A stretch of DNA of 64,000 nt from Inquilinus limosus DSM 16000 (lineage in GTDB: Bacteria > Pseudomonadota > Alphaproteobacteria > DSM-16000 > Inquilinaceae), in the NCBI RefSeq assembly GCF_000423185.1, contig NZ_AUHM01000006.1:1-64000 (forward strand), written 5' to 3'. Below are positions 17,012-25,458 of the stretch, piece after piece. Position 1 is the stretch's first letter. The number at the start of each line of letters is the position of its first letter. A program made the position numbers and the translations under genes. The notes below the pieces were generated by a model. The model was not told the DNA's origin, searched no databases, and saw nothing but the letters and a program-made list of their open reading frames with translations.

Positions 17012-18235
17012 GGCCAAGCTGCCGTCCCGCACCGGCAGGGCGAAGCGGCGGCGCAGCCCCACCCCGGCCGCCAGCGTGGCGCCCGCCGCCAGGAAACTCG
17101 CCCCCAGCCCGCTCGCGGCAGCGATCTCGCCCCAGATCACGCTGCCGACGGCCAGGCCGCCGAAGGCGCAGGTCATGTAGGCGGAGAGGGCCCGGCCGCG
17201 CAGCTCCGGCTGCGCGGACAGTTGCACAGTCGCGTTCAGCGTCGACAGCATGGCGATCCAGCCGATGCCGGCGAGCGCCAGCAGCACCATCGCGACGACG
17301 GGCGGCGGCGCGGCCGACAGGCCGGCCAGCACTCCGGCGAAGAGCAGGCTGGCGCCGCTCAGCACCGTCTCCGGCGGCCAGCGCCGGCGCAGCCCGGCCA
17401 GCAGCACCGCCCCGGCCACCGCGCCCGCGCCGAAGGCTCCCAGCAGCAGGCCGTACAGCAGGGCGCCGCCCGCCAGCCCCGAGCGGGCGAAGACCGGCAG
17501 CAGGGCCAGGACCGCGCTGGCCGGGACGCCGACCGCCACGGCGCGGACCAGCACCGCCCGCAGGACCGGGCTGGCCAGGATGGAGCGCAGCCCGGCGCGC
17601 AGCGTCGCCCGGCCATCTCCCCGGTCGAGCCGGGCGGCCGATCGATGCAGGCGGCCCAGCAGCACCCCGATCAGCACCAGCGAGGTGAGCACGTTGAGCA
17701 GGAAGGCGGGGGCAGCGCCGAGCGTTGCCACCACGATCCCGCCGATGAACGGGCCGACGACGCGCGACAGGTTGAAGCCGACGCTGCTGAGAACGACGGC
17801 GGCCGGCACCTGCGGCGCCGGCACCAGATCGCAGATCGCGGCCTGCCAGGCCGGCCCGCGGATGGCGATGCCCACCCCGATTAGGAAGGTCAGGATCAGG
17901 ATCGCCGGTGGCGTCGCGAGCCCCTGCAGCGCCAGCCCGGCCAGGACCAGGGCGGCGACGGCGCTCCAGCTCTGCGCCAGCAGCTGGACCAGCACCCGGT
18001 CGCGCCGGTCCGCCAGGACGCCGCCGACCAGCGAGAACAGGACGACGGGGGCGGAGCTGGCGGTCTGCACCAGCGCCACCTGGTCGGCCCCGCCTTCGAC
18101 CAGCAGCCAGGCCGCGCCGACGGTCTGCGCCCAGGCGCCGACATTCGCGATCATGGTCGCGATCCACAGCGACCGGAAGGCACCGGACCGCAGCGGTGCG
18201 CAGGCCACCCGCAACGGCGCCGCCACCGGGGTCAC
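17009..18235 (-). CDS. MFS exporter, EntS-like (MFS_3 family)
   Basis: 408 residues from GTG 18235, whose GTGA overlaps the stop of the cyclodeaminase-like gene; the open frame upstream is a shadow of that gene. About twelve hydrophobic segments, with the MFS_3 signature near the N-terminus (MIANVGAWAQTVGAAWLL) and the loop motif GGVLADRRDRV. EntS-type members export siderophores and other small products. Translational coupling to an SbnB-like enzyme suggests export of that enzyme's product. The TAG stop lies in the end of the inverted-repeat element, so the original C-terminus may have been slightly altered. Confidence 0.85.
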   Translation of the reverse strand: MTPVAAPLRVACAPLRSGAFRSLWIATMIANVGAWAQTVGAAWLLVEGGADQVALVQTASSAPVVLFSLVGGVLADRRDRVLVQLLAQSWSAVAALVLAGLALQGLATPPAILILTFLIGVGIAIRGPAWQAAICDLVPAPQVPAAVVLSSVGFNLSRVVGPFIGGIVVATLGAAPAFLLNVLTSLVLIGVLLGRLHRSAARLDRGDGRATLRAGLRSILASPVLRAVLVRAVAVGVPASAVLALLPVFARSGLAGGALLYGLLLGAFGAGAVAGAVLLAGLRRRWPPETVLSGASLLFAGVLAGLSAAPPPVVAMVLLALAGIGWIAMLSTLNATVQLSAQPELRGRALSAYMTCAFGGLAVGSVIWGEIAAASGLGASFLAAGATLAAGVGLRRRFALPVRDGSLA

Positions 18236-19341
18236 GCCGCTTCGGCGGCCATCATGGCGCTCGGGCCTCCGGTCAGGGTCTCGTGGATGCTCTGCGCCAC
18301 ATAGAGGTCGAGCACCGGCAGCCCGACGCAGGTCAGCAGCGCCGGCCGGCGCCAGGCCGCGCCCTGGCCGGCCAGGGCCTGCCAGGCGCTCAGGATCTGG
18401 TAGCGCCCGGCCTCCGCCTCCAGCGACCGGCCGGAGCGGGAGAAGTACAGCGCCAAGCTCTGCGAATTGCGGTGGCTGACCGAATGCACGTCGTCGCACA
18501 TCACCGTGCCGTGCTCGAGCATGCGCCGGATCAGCGCGGGCGGTGTCTCGTCGCCGCCGAGATGCAGCACCACGGCCTCCGGCCCGATCGACGCCGCGTC
18601 GAGCACCGGCTCGCGGGCATTGGAGGCCGTGACCACCAGGCGGCAGGCCGGCAGGCGATCCTCATCCGTCACCGCGATCACCGGGAAGGCGGTGCGGACG
18701 GACTGCTCCGCGGCGAAGGCGGCGGCGCGCTCCGGCGTCCGGCTCTTGACGTAGACCGCGGCGATCCGCGGGCCGTGATGCGCCTGCAGATCGGCGATCA
18801 GCTTCTCCGCCACCGCGCCGGCGCCGAACAGGAAGACGGCGAAGGACGGCAGGTCGGCCAGGAACAGGTCGACGGCGATCGAGGCATAGGCGCCGGTGCG
18901 CGCGGCCGAGATCTCGGTGCCGTCATAGACCGCGAGCGGCTGCATCGTCAGCTTGTCGAACAGCAGGATGGTCGAGCGCGACCGCGGCAGGTTGAGCAGG
19001 CGGTTATAGGCGTTGGAGCCGACGATCTTCACGCCGCCGTAGCGGTCGTTGACGCTGACCAGCGCGCTGAGCTTCCAGTTCAGCCGCTCCTGCGTGAAGC
19101 GGCTGTCCAGCGCGGGAGATTGCAGCAGCTCCAGCAGCTCGGGCTCGCCCGGCTGCAGCACCACCTTCTCGCCATAGGCCGTGCCGGCGGCGACCGCCTT
19201 CAGCGCCGCCCGGACCAGCCGCCCGACATGGGCCGCGTCCAGCGCGGCCGGGCGCGGCGGCTCGATCGGGACGCCGGCGAGGCGCAGGGGTGGGGCCGCC
19301 GGCAGGCGCAGGGTCGGATCGTAAAAACCGAGACCGGTCAT
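18232..19341 (-). CDS. Ornithine cyclodeaminase/mu-crystallin family protein, SbnB-like dehydrogenase
   Basis: 369 residues. The core matches the OCD/mu-crystallin family: substrate region VKIVGSNAYN, the segment LAVYDGTEISAARTGAYASI, and an NAD(P) fold with GAGAVAEKL near 170. The resemblance is closest to SbnB-type enzymes (amino-acid-derived N-substituted glutamate dehydrogenases making 2,3-diaminopropionate) rather than to canonical ornithine cyclodeaminase; this comes from remembered motifs and was not tested by search. Family members also include alanine and lysine/arginine-derived imine reductases. Coupled by GTGA overlap to an EntS-like exporter. No SbnA-like partner is in the window. 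Confidence 0.82.
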   Translation of the reverse strand: MTGLGFYDPTLRLPAAPPLRLAGVPIEPPRPAALDAAHVGRLVRAALKAVAAGTAYGEKVVLQPGEPELLELLQSPALDSRFTQERLNWKLSALVSVNDRYGGVKIVGSNAYNRLLNLPRSRSTILLFDKLTMQPLAVYDGTEISAARTGAYASIAVDLFLADLPSFAVFLFGAGAVAEKLIADLQAHHGPRIAAVYVKSRTPERAAAFAAEQSVRTAFPVIAVTDEDRLPACRLVVTASNAREPVLDAASIGPEAVVLHLGGDETPPALIRRMLEHGTVMCDDVHSVSHRNSQSLALYFSRSGRSLEAEAGRYQILSAWQALAGQGAAWRRPALLTCVGLPVLDLYVAQSIHETLTGGPSAMMAAEAA

Positions 19342-19542
19342 GTCTCAACTCCCGAGCGTGAAGGCAATGGCCTGTCAGGTGTCCGTCAAGATTCGATCAA
19401 GCTATTCGATGGTACAGAATAGATTCCAGATCATGTTTCGAGAGTCAATGTATCGAAGATGAATTTATTCTTAATATTTGATCCAGTTTTAATTGTGTGT
19501 TCGGCGAGTTATTGAGTGAATGCCTGCTTGTTCTGATCGGAG
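19342..19542. promoter_or_regulatory. AT-rich promoter region upstream of the SbnB-like gene
   Basis: 201 bases, clearly lower in GC than its surroundings, between the HAD gene stop and the SbnB-like start. It contains an inverted repeat TATTC-N9-GAATA at 19403-19421 and a tandem ATTCGAT motif around 19391-19410. Probably the promoter/operator of the two-gene enzyme-exporter unit; no -35/-10 pair is convincing. Confidence 0.4.
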
Positions 19543-20214
19543 CTAAGCCGGGACGAGAATTTCCTGGCATTCGCGCCAGCTGCGGGCAATGTGATGCGCG
19601 CCCGCTTCCAGCAGCCGGTGCGGCGTGGCCGCGTCGCAATGGGCGCCGCCGGTGAAACCGATGACGGTCATGCCGGCCGCCCGCGCGGCGGTGACGCCGG
19701 CGACGCTGTCCTCGACCACCAGGCAGCGGCCGGGCGCGATGCCGAAGCGGGCGGCGGCGAACAGGAACAGGTCGGGGGCCGGCTTGCCGCGCTCGACCTG
19801 CGAGGCGCTGAACACATGCGGCGCGAACAGGTCGTACAGCCCGGTCAGCGTCAGGGTGTGGCGCAGGCGGTCGGGCGAGCTGCTGGAGGCGACGCAGCGC
19901 CGCGTTCCCAGCGCCAGCACGGCCTGGCGCACGTCGGGCAGGGCCGCCAGCTCCCGCTCGAAGGCGGCGACGAGGCGGGCGGACAGGCGCGCGTCGAAAT
20001 CGTCCGGCAGCCTCCGCCCGGCCTCGCGCTCCAGCGTCGCCCGCATCTCGGCCTGCGACATGCCGACGAAGCGCCGGCGCACCTCGACGACGCTGAGCGG
20101 GAAGCCGGCTGCGGTGAAGGTCTCGGCATCGACCTCGCAGGCGATGACCTCGCTGTCGATCAGGACGCCGTCGCAGTCGCAGATCAGCAGGTCGAATCCC
20201 ATGGCGGGCCTCAT
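19543..20214 (-). CDS. HAD superfamily phosphatase (beta-phosphoglucomutase/phosphoglycolate phosphatase-like)
   Basis: 223 residues from ATG 20214, overlapping the TGA of the phosphoesterase gene (ATGA). HAD motif I DCDGVLIDSE with nucleophile Asp13 and Asp15, motif II Ser in VASSSS near 110, motif III Lys in ERGKPAPD near 144, motif IV VVEDSVAG near 167. The alpha-helical cap between motifs I and II is of the subclass I type. Last gene of the importer operon, so it may dephosphorylate the sugar or glycerol phosphate released by the phosphodiesterase upstream. An internal ATG at 20202 is an alternative start. Confidence 0.88.
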   Translation of the reverse strand: MRPAMGFDLLICDCDGVLIDSEVIACEVDAETFTAAGFPLSVVEVRRRFVGMSQAEMRATLEREAGRRLPDDFDARLSARLVAAFERELAALPDVRQAVLALGTRRCVASSSSPDRLRHTLTLTGLYDLFAPHVFSASQVERGKPAPDLFLFAAARFGIAPGRCLVVEDSVAGVTAARAAGMTVIGFTGGAHCDAATPHRLLEAGAHHIARSWRECQEILVPA

Positions 20215-21074
20215 CGCGCCACCGCCAGCACCGGCCGGCGGGGCCGCATCTCGATCACGCCGGACCCGCCGTCCAGCTCGGCCCGCTCCTCGGCCACGAC
20301 ATCCTCGTCGCTGCCCGGCTCGACGCTGTGGACGACGACATCCCCATCCTCCAGCAGCAGCACGTCGTAGGTCGGCCGGCGGTCGACATAGAGCGCCCGC
20401 AGGCCCCGCAGCTCGACGTCGATCGGGTGGCAGGTGCCGCGGTTGGCGCTGAAGGACAGGCCGCCGCGCTGCCCGGACAGGCCGACATGGCAATGGCCGA
20501 AGGCCAGATGCCGCACCCGCCCGCCGGCGCCGCGCAGCAGCTCCATCAGCTCGGCGCCGTTGGCCAGCAGCATGTGGCCGAAATACTCGACGCCGATGGC
20601 AAAGGGCGGGTGGTGCAGGAACACCGTCACCGACCGGTCGCCGCTCTCGGCCAGCCGGTCGGCGACCCAGCCCAGCCGGTCGCGGCACAGGATCCCGGCG
20701 CCGGGCCGGCTCTCGTCCAGCGTGTCGAGGAACAGAAGTCGGGTGCGGTCGAGGTCGAGCACGGACTGGACGAAGCCGTGCGGATCGCATTCCGCCTCCG
20801 GGAAGGCAGCCCGGAACGCCGCCCGCCGGTCGTGGTTGCCGAGCAGCAGCCGCACCGGCATGCGCAGCTCGGCCAGGATGCCGCGCAGCCGCTCATAGGA
20901 GGCGGCGTCGCCGGCATCGGTCAGGTCGCCGGTGACGACGCAGAGATCGGCATCGGCGTGGCGGCTGTTGATCGAGGCGATGCAGGCCCGAAGCCGGCTT
21001 TCCGGCTCGAACCCGATCACCCGCCCGCCGGGCGGGCAGAGATGGAGGTCGGTGAGGTGGATGATCTTGCGCAT
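20211..21074 (-). CDS. Calcineurin-like metallophosphoesterase (GpdQ/CpdA-like phosphodiesterase)
   Basis: 287 residues from ATG 21074. All metal motifs are present: DLHL near 10, GDLTD near 50, GNHD near 81, HHPP near 150 and GHCHVG near 190. Spacing and length match class III cyclic-nucleotide and glycerophosphodiester phosphodiesterases. In an operon with a carbohydrate-type importer resembling glycerol-3-phosphate (Ugp) systems, a glycerophosphodiesterase role is the better guess, but cAMP hydrolysis cannot be excluded. It has no signal peptide, so it acts in the cytoplasm. Confidence 0.87.
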   Translation of the reverse strand: MRKIIHLTDLHLCPPGGRVIGFEPESRLRACIASINSRHADADLCVVTGDLTDAGDAASYERLRGILAELRMPVRLLLGNHDRRAAFRAAFPEAECDPHGFVQSVLDLDRTRLLFLDTLDESRPGAGILCRDRLGWVADRLAESGDRSVTVFLHHPPFAIGVEYFGHMLLANGAELMELLRGAGGRVRHLAFGHCHVGLSGQRGGLSFSANRGTCHPIDVELRGLRALYVDRRPTYDVLLLEDGDVVVHSVEPGSDEDVVAEERAELDGGSGVIEMRPRRPVLAVAR

Positions 21075-21097
21075 GGCTCCGCCCGGCGGTGATGGGG

Positions 21098-22381
21098 TCA
21101 GTTGGTCAGGATCGTGTCGGTGGTCGCGACCAGTTGGGCCAGCCCTTCCTCCGGCGTCACCGAGCCGCGCATGATCGCGGACAGGATCGCCTTCTGCTCG
21201 TCCCAGATGCCGACGCTCTTGTTGCCCGGATAGCCGGCCCAGGACCGGGCGATCGGCCACTGCTTCATGCTGGTGGTCCAGTCCGGGTTCTTGGCGTAGT
21301 GGTCGCCGAGATATTCGGGCTTAGTGACCTGCAGGTTGGTCGGCATGTAGCCCGAGCCCAGCACCGCGATGGTCTGGCCCTCGGGCCCGGTGACGAATTT
21401 CAGGAACTCCCACGCCGCCTTCCGCTTCGCCGGGTCCTGGGTCAGGATCACCGCGGCGTTGCCGCCGGTCGGCAGGCCGCCCTTGGCCTTGTCGGCGACC
21501 GGATAGGGCGCGGTGCCGAATTTGAACTTGCCGCCGATCGCGTCGCCCATGCTGAGGACCTCCGCGGTCGAGCCGATGAAGATCCCCAGCTTGCCCGCGG
21601 CGAATTGCTGGATCGCCTGGTCCTCGTTCAGGAACGGCATGTCGGTCTCGGCGACGAAGCGGCGCGCCAGCTCCACTGCCTTGCGGCCGGCCTCGCCGCC
21701 GAACGCCACCTTCTGCGTCTGCGGGTCGATCACCCGGCCGCCGAAATTGTCGACCAGCGCCTGCCACAGCCAGTCGTCGCCCCATTCGTCGACGGCGTAG
21801 GACATGCCGTCGGCGTCGCTCGACGTCTTGATCTTGCGGGCCAGGCCGATGATGCCGTCCCAGTCGGCCGGGAAGGCGTCGGGGTTGCCGCCCGCCTTGG
21901 CGATCAGGTCGCGGTTGAAATAGACGATCGGGGTCGATGCGTTGAACGGCAGCCCCCATTGCTGGCCGTCGACCTGGCCGAGCGCCAGCACAGTCGGGCT
22001 GTAGTTGGCGGCGATCCAGTCCGTGCCCTCGGCCTGCAGCAAGCCGTTCAGCGGCTCGATCTGGCCGCGCGGCTGCAGCGTCCGCACCAGCTCCGGCAGC
22101 GTGTTGTAGGCGGCGTAGTAGACATCCGGCAGGGTGTCGGTCATCGCCGCGCGCACGATCCGCTGATGCGCGTCGCCATAGCTGGCGGCCGGGGCCTGGA
22201 ACTCGATCCTGATGTCGGGATGGGCCTTCATGAAGGCCTCGGCGATCGGCTCGTGGAAGCGCTTGTGCGACGGCCAGGCGTGCAGCACCTGCAGCGTCAC
22301 CTGCTCGGCGGCGGCAGGGGGCGCGGTGAGGGCCGCTCCCAGGACGATGGCGGCGGACAGGCCGGTCCAGATGCGTTTCAT
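21098..22381 (-). CDS. Carbohydrate-type ABC substrate-binding protein, UgpB-like
   Basis: 427 residues from ATG 22381. Signal peptide (IWTGLSAAIVLGAALTAPPA, cleavage near AAAEQ). Family 1 extracellular solute-binding fold with LQVLHAWPSHKRFHE at the start and LPFNASTPIVYFNRDLIAKA near 150, the latter close to the LPFNSSTP-type segment of glycerol-3-phosphate binding proteins. Followed by phosphodiesterase and phosphatase genes, supporting a phosphorylated or glycerol-containing ligand; maltooligosaccharide-like sugars are the alternative. Confidence 0.85.
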   Translation of the reverse strand: MKRIWTGLSAAIVLGAALTAPPAAAEQVTLQVLHAWPSHKRFHEPIAEAFMKAHPDIRIEFQAPAASYGDAHQRIVRAAMTDTLPDVYYAAYNTLPELVRTLQPRGQIEPLNGLLQAEGTDWIAANYSPTVLALGQVDGQQWGLPFNASTPIVYFNRDLIAKAGGNPDAFPADWDGIIGLARKIKTSSDADGMSYAVDEWGDDWLWQALVDNFGGRVIDPQTQKVAFGGEAGRKAVELARRFVAETDMPFLNEDQAIQQFAAGKLGIFIGSTAEVLSMGDAIGGKFKFGTAPYPVADKAKGGLPTGGNAAVILTQDPAKRKAAWEFLKFVTGPEGQTIAVLGSGYMPTNLQVTKPEYLGDHYAKNPDWTTSMKQWPIARSWAGYPGNKSVGIWDEQKAILSAIMRGSVTPEEGLAQLVATTDTILTN

Positions 22382-22416
22382 GGCGATGCTTCCCTGTTGT
22401 GGACGACCGGCCCGCC

Positions 22417-23271
22417 TCATCGCAGGCCGGTCATGGCGATGCCGCGGATGAACTGGCGCTGCGCGGCGAAGAAGGCGGCGACCAGCGGCGCGGTGACGAT
22501 CAGCGCGGCGGCCATCAGGGCGCCGTAGTTGGCGCCCAGCTCGCCGTCGCGGAAGAACAGGAGGCCGAGCGGCGGGGTCGCCATGTCGGTCGAGGAGACC
22601 ACGATCATCGGCCAGAACAGGTCGTTCCAATGGGCGGTCGCCGAGAACACGACGAAGGCCGCGATCGCCGGCCGGGCGCTGGGGACGACCAGCCGCAGCA
22701 GGATCTCGAGCAGGGTCAGCCCGTCCAGCCGCGCCGCCTCCAGCACCGCATCGGGATAGCCGCGGAAGTGCTGGCGCAGCAGGAAGATGGCGAAGACCGA
22801 CAGCAGGAAAGGCAGCATCAGAGCCGCGTAGCTGTCGAGCAGGTGCAGCCGGGCCAGGCCGAGATACAGCGGCAGCATCGGCACCTGGACCGGGATGCAC
22901 AGGGCCAGCAGGACCAGCGCGAACAGCAGGCGGCGGCCCGGGAAGCGCAGCTTGGCCAGGGCGTAGGCGCAGGGGATGGCGACCAACAGCTGCGCCGCGA
23001 CGATGCCGCCGACGACGATCAGGCCGTTCAGCAGCAGCCGCAGCATCGGCACGGCGGTCACCGCCTGGCGGACGTTGTCGATGGCGGCCGCGGCGTCGGT
23101 CGGCAGGCCGAAGGGTTCGGACAGCACGTCGGCCGGCGGGCGCAGCGCGGTCAGCACCATCCAGGCGAAGGGCAGCAGCACCAAAGCGGCCGCGGCGATC
23201 AGCACGAGATGTCCGAGCAGCGGGCCCAGGGCGCGGCGCATCCGGGCGAGGGGGAGGGCTGGGCGCGTCAT
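22417..23271 (-). CDS. Carbohydrate ABC permease, UgpE/MalG-like
   Basis: 284 residues from ATG 23271, whose ATGA overlaps the stop of the upstream permease. Six membrane spans and the EAA loop EAARLDGLTLLEILLRLVVP near 175-195, typical of MalG/UgpE proteins. The longer open frame to 24111 is a shadow of the UgpA-like gene. Second membrane component of the importer. Confidence 0.88.
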   Translation of the reverse strand: MTRPALPLARMRRALGPLLGHLVLIAAAALVLLPFAWMVLTALRPPADVLSEPFGLPTDAAAAIDNVRQAVTAVPMLRLLLNGLIVVGGIVAAQLLVAIPCAYALAKLRFPGRRLLFALVLLALCIPVQVPMLPLYLGLARLHLLDSYAALMLPFLLSVFAIFLLRQHFRGYPDAVLEAARLDGLTLLEILLRLVVPSARPAIAAFVVFSATAHWNDLFWPMIVVSSTDMATPPLGLLFFRDGELGANYGALMAAALIVTAPLVAAFFAAQRQFIRGIAMTGLR

Positions 23272-24182
23272 GAATAGTGGATCCGGCGGTCGGCGATGGC
23301 GACCTGCAGCAGCGAGATCGCGACGATCACGGCCAGGAAAACGGCCGACAGCGCGGCGCCCAGCCCGATGTCGAGCTGCTGGTAGGCGGTCTGGTAGAGC
23401 CGGTACAGCAGCACGTCGGTCGACCCCATCGGGCCGCCGCGGGTCAGCGCCGCCACGGAGTCGAACACCTGGCAGGCGGTGATGCAGGAGGTGACGGTGA
23501 CGAACAGCGCCGTCGGCGCCAGCAGCGGCCAGGTCACCCGGGCGAAGCGCTCGGCGCCGCGCATCCCGTCCAGGGCGGCGGCGTCGTGCACGTCGCGCGG
23601 CAGCGAGGTGAGACCGGCCAGGAACAGGATGACGTTGAAGCCGATCAGCTGCCAGGCGCCGATTGCGGCGAGCGAGAAGATCGCGACCGAGGGGTCGGTC
23701 AGGAAGTCGACGCGGCCGAGGCCGAGCTGCCGCAGCCAGCCGTTGATCGGGCCGATGCGCCCGTGCAGCAGGTACTGCCAGACGAAGGCCATGGCGACGA
23801 AGGTGCTGGTGACCGGCAGGAAGAACACGACCTCGTAGACATGGCGCAGCCGGCGCCGCGCCTGGATCAGCAGGGCCAGCCCCAGGCCGATGCCGACGGA
23901 GGCCGGCACCACCAGCCCGACATAGGTCGCGGTGTTCGACAGAGCCCGGCGGATGGCGGGGTCGCTCCACAGCCGGGCGTAGTTGGCGGTGCCGACGAAG
24001 CGGGTGTCCGTCTGCCCCAGGCTGTAGTCGGTCAGGCTCAGCCCCAGCACCACCGCCAGGGGCGCCAGCACGATCACCACCAGCAGCAGGGTGGCCGGCA
24101 GCGCCAGGCACCAGCCCTGCAGCGCCTCCCGCCGGGCCGTGGCCGGGCGCGGCGCGGGGTGGGCCAGCGAGGCGGCCGTCAC
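23268..24182 (-). CDS. Carbohydrate ABC permease, UgpA/MalF-like
   Basis: 304 residues from GTG 24182, which overlaps the TGA of the ATPase gene (GTGA). Six membrane spans, EAA loop HDAAALDGMRGAERFARVTW near 200-220, and VVFFLPVTSTFVAMAFVWQY in the preceding span. It pairs with the UgpE-like subunit. The GTG start is chosen because of the overlap; no in-frame ATG close by gives a complete first membrane span. Confidence 0.87.
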   Translation of the reverse strand: MTAASLAHPAPRPATARREALQGWCLALPATLLLVVIVLAPLAVVLGLSLTDYSLGQTDTRFVGTANYARLWSDPAIRRALSNTATYVGLVVPASVGIGLGLALLIQARRRLRHVYEVVFFLPVTSTFVAMAFVWQYLLHGRIGPINGWLRQLGLGRVDFLTDPSVAIFSLAAIGAWQLIGFNVILFLAGLTSLPRDVHDAAALDGMRGAERFARVTWPLLAPTALFVTVTSCITACQVFDSVAALTRGGPMGSTDVLLYRLYQTAYQQLDIGLGAALSAVFLAVIVAISLLQVAIADRRIHYS

Positions 24183-25378
24183 GACGCCACCGCCGTCGCG
24201 GCCGGCTGGCCTATCACCGGCAGGGCCGGCAGGCGGCGCCCGCCGGCGTCGAAGACCAGACGGGATTCGGGGGCGATGCGCAGGGCCAGCTGCTCCTGCG
24301 GCGCCAGGGCCAGGGCCTCGTGCAGCCGGGCCTGGCCGACCCGGAGGCTGACGGCGAGGTCCGGCCGGCCGGCCAGGGTCAGCTGCACCATGGCCTCATG
24401 GCCGAGATGCTCGACATGGCGGACCGAGCCGAGAAGGTCGCCCGGCTCGGCGGCACGCTGCGCGGTCCGCCGGAAGGCCAGATGCTCCGGCCGGATCGCG
24501 GCGGTCAGGCCCGGCCCGGCATCGGCCGCGACCCGCAGCGGCTGGGCCTGGCCCAGGACGAAGAGCCGCCCGTCGGGGCCCAGCTCCGCCGGCAGGATGT
24601 TGATCGACGGGGTGCCGATGAACCGGGCGACCGCCAGGTGCTGCGGGTCGCCATAGACCTCGGCCGGCGTGCCGACCTGCGCCACCCGGCCGTTCAGCAT
24701 CACGGCGATGCGGTCGGCCATGGTCATGGCCTCGGTCTGGTCATGGGTGACGTAAAGGCAGGACACGCCGAGCCGGCGCTGCAGCTCGACCAGCTCGACC
24801 CGCAGCTCGGTCCGCAGCGCCGCGTCCAGGCTCGACAGCGGTTCGTCCATCAGGAAGATCCGCGGCCGCCGGGCGATGGCGCGGCCGAGCGCGACGCGCT
24901 GCTTCTGGCCGCCCGACAGCTGGCCCGGCCGGCGGCCCAGCAGCGGCTCGATCTGCAGCATCCGCGCGATCTCGGCGACGTCCTGCCGGATCCCGGCCCA
25001 GGCGGCGCGGGCGCCGGGTGCGAGGTGGCGGGTCAGCGGCAGCCGGCCGGCCAGAGACAGCCGGCGGACGGCGAGCGGCGTCGCCAAGTTCTCGAACACG
25101 CTCATATGCGGGTACAGCGCGAAGCTCTGGAACACCATGGCGATGTCGCGCTCATGCGGCGGCAGCCGGTCGATCGGCCGGCCGGCCATCGCGATCGAGC
25201 CCGAATCGGCGGCGTCGAAGCCGGCGATCAGGCGCAGCAGGGTCGACTTGCCGCAGCCCGACGGCCCGACCAGGGCGACGAACTCGCCCGCGCCCAGCTC
25301 GAGATCGACTCCGCGCAGGATGTCGGTCGCGTCGAAACGCTTCGTCAGCCCGCGCAGCACCAGTGCCTTGTCCGTCAT
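24179..25378 (-). CDS. Carbohydrate ABC ATP-binding protein, UgpC/MalK-like
   Basis: 399 residues. Walker A GPSGCGKST near 38, Q-loop FQSFALYPHM, signature LSGGQKQR near 154, Walker B FLMDEP, H-loop VTHDQTEAMTMADRIAVM, and a C-terminal OB-fold regulatory region. There is an insertion of roughly 20 residues between Q-loop and signature (around LAPGARAAWAGIRQD), longer than in typical MalK/UgpC proteins. First gene of the importer operon, downstream of the RpiR gene and of the candidate operators at 25423-25458. Confidence 0.88.
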   Translation of the reverse strand: MTDKALVLRGLTKRFDATDILRGVDLELGAGEFVALVGPSGCGKSTLLRLIAGFDAADSGSIAMAGRPIDRLPPHERDIAMVFQSFALYPHMSVFENLATPLAVRRLSLAGRLPLTRHLAPGARAAWAGIRQDVAEIARMLQIEPLLGRRPGQLSGGQKQRVALGRAIARRPRIFLMDEPLSSLDAALRTELRVELVELQRRLGVSCLYVTHDQTEAMTMADRIAVMLNGRVAQVGTPAEVYGDPQHLAVARFIGTPSINILPAELGPDGRLFVLGQAQPLRVAADAGPGLTAAIRPEHLAFRRTAQRAAEPGDLLGSVRHVEHLGHEAMVQLTLAGRPDLAVSLRVGQARLHEALALAPQEQLALRIAPESRLVFDAGGRRLPALPVIGQPAATAVAS

Positions 25379-25422
25379 GCGAGACCCCCGATCGAGTCGG
25401 GGAGACCATAACGGAGTGTGAC

Positions 25423-25458
25423 TTCAGTTTTATGAACGGTGGATGGAGTTTTGCTCTA
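25423..25458. promoter_or_regulatory. Two candidate RpiR-type operators upstream of the importer operon
   Basis: TTCA-N6-TGAA at 25423-25436 and TGGAG-TTTTG-CTCTA at 25444-25458 lie 45-80 bases upstream of the ATPase gene, centred about two helical turns apart. The second overlaps the TAG stop of the RpiR gene. Nearly the same TGGAG-TTTTG-CTCCA sequence stands in the promoter region of the class III aminotransferase gene (32455-32469), which argues for a real shared operator. The RpiR protein encoded next door is the obvious candidate binder (inference). Confidence 0.5.
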
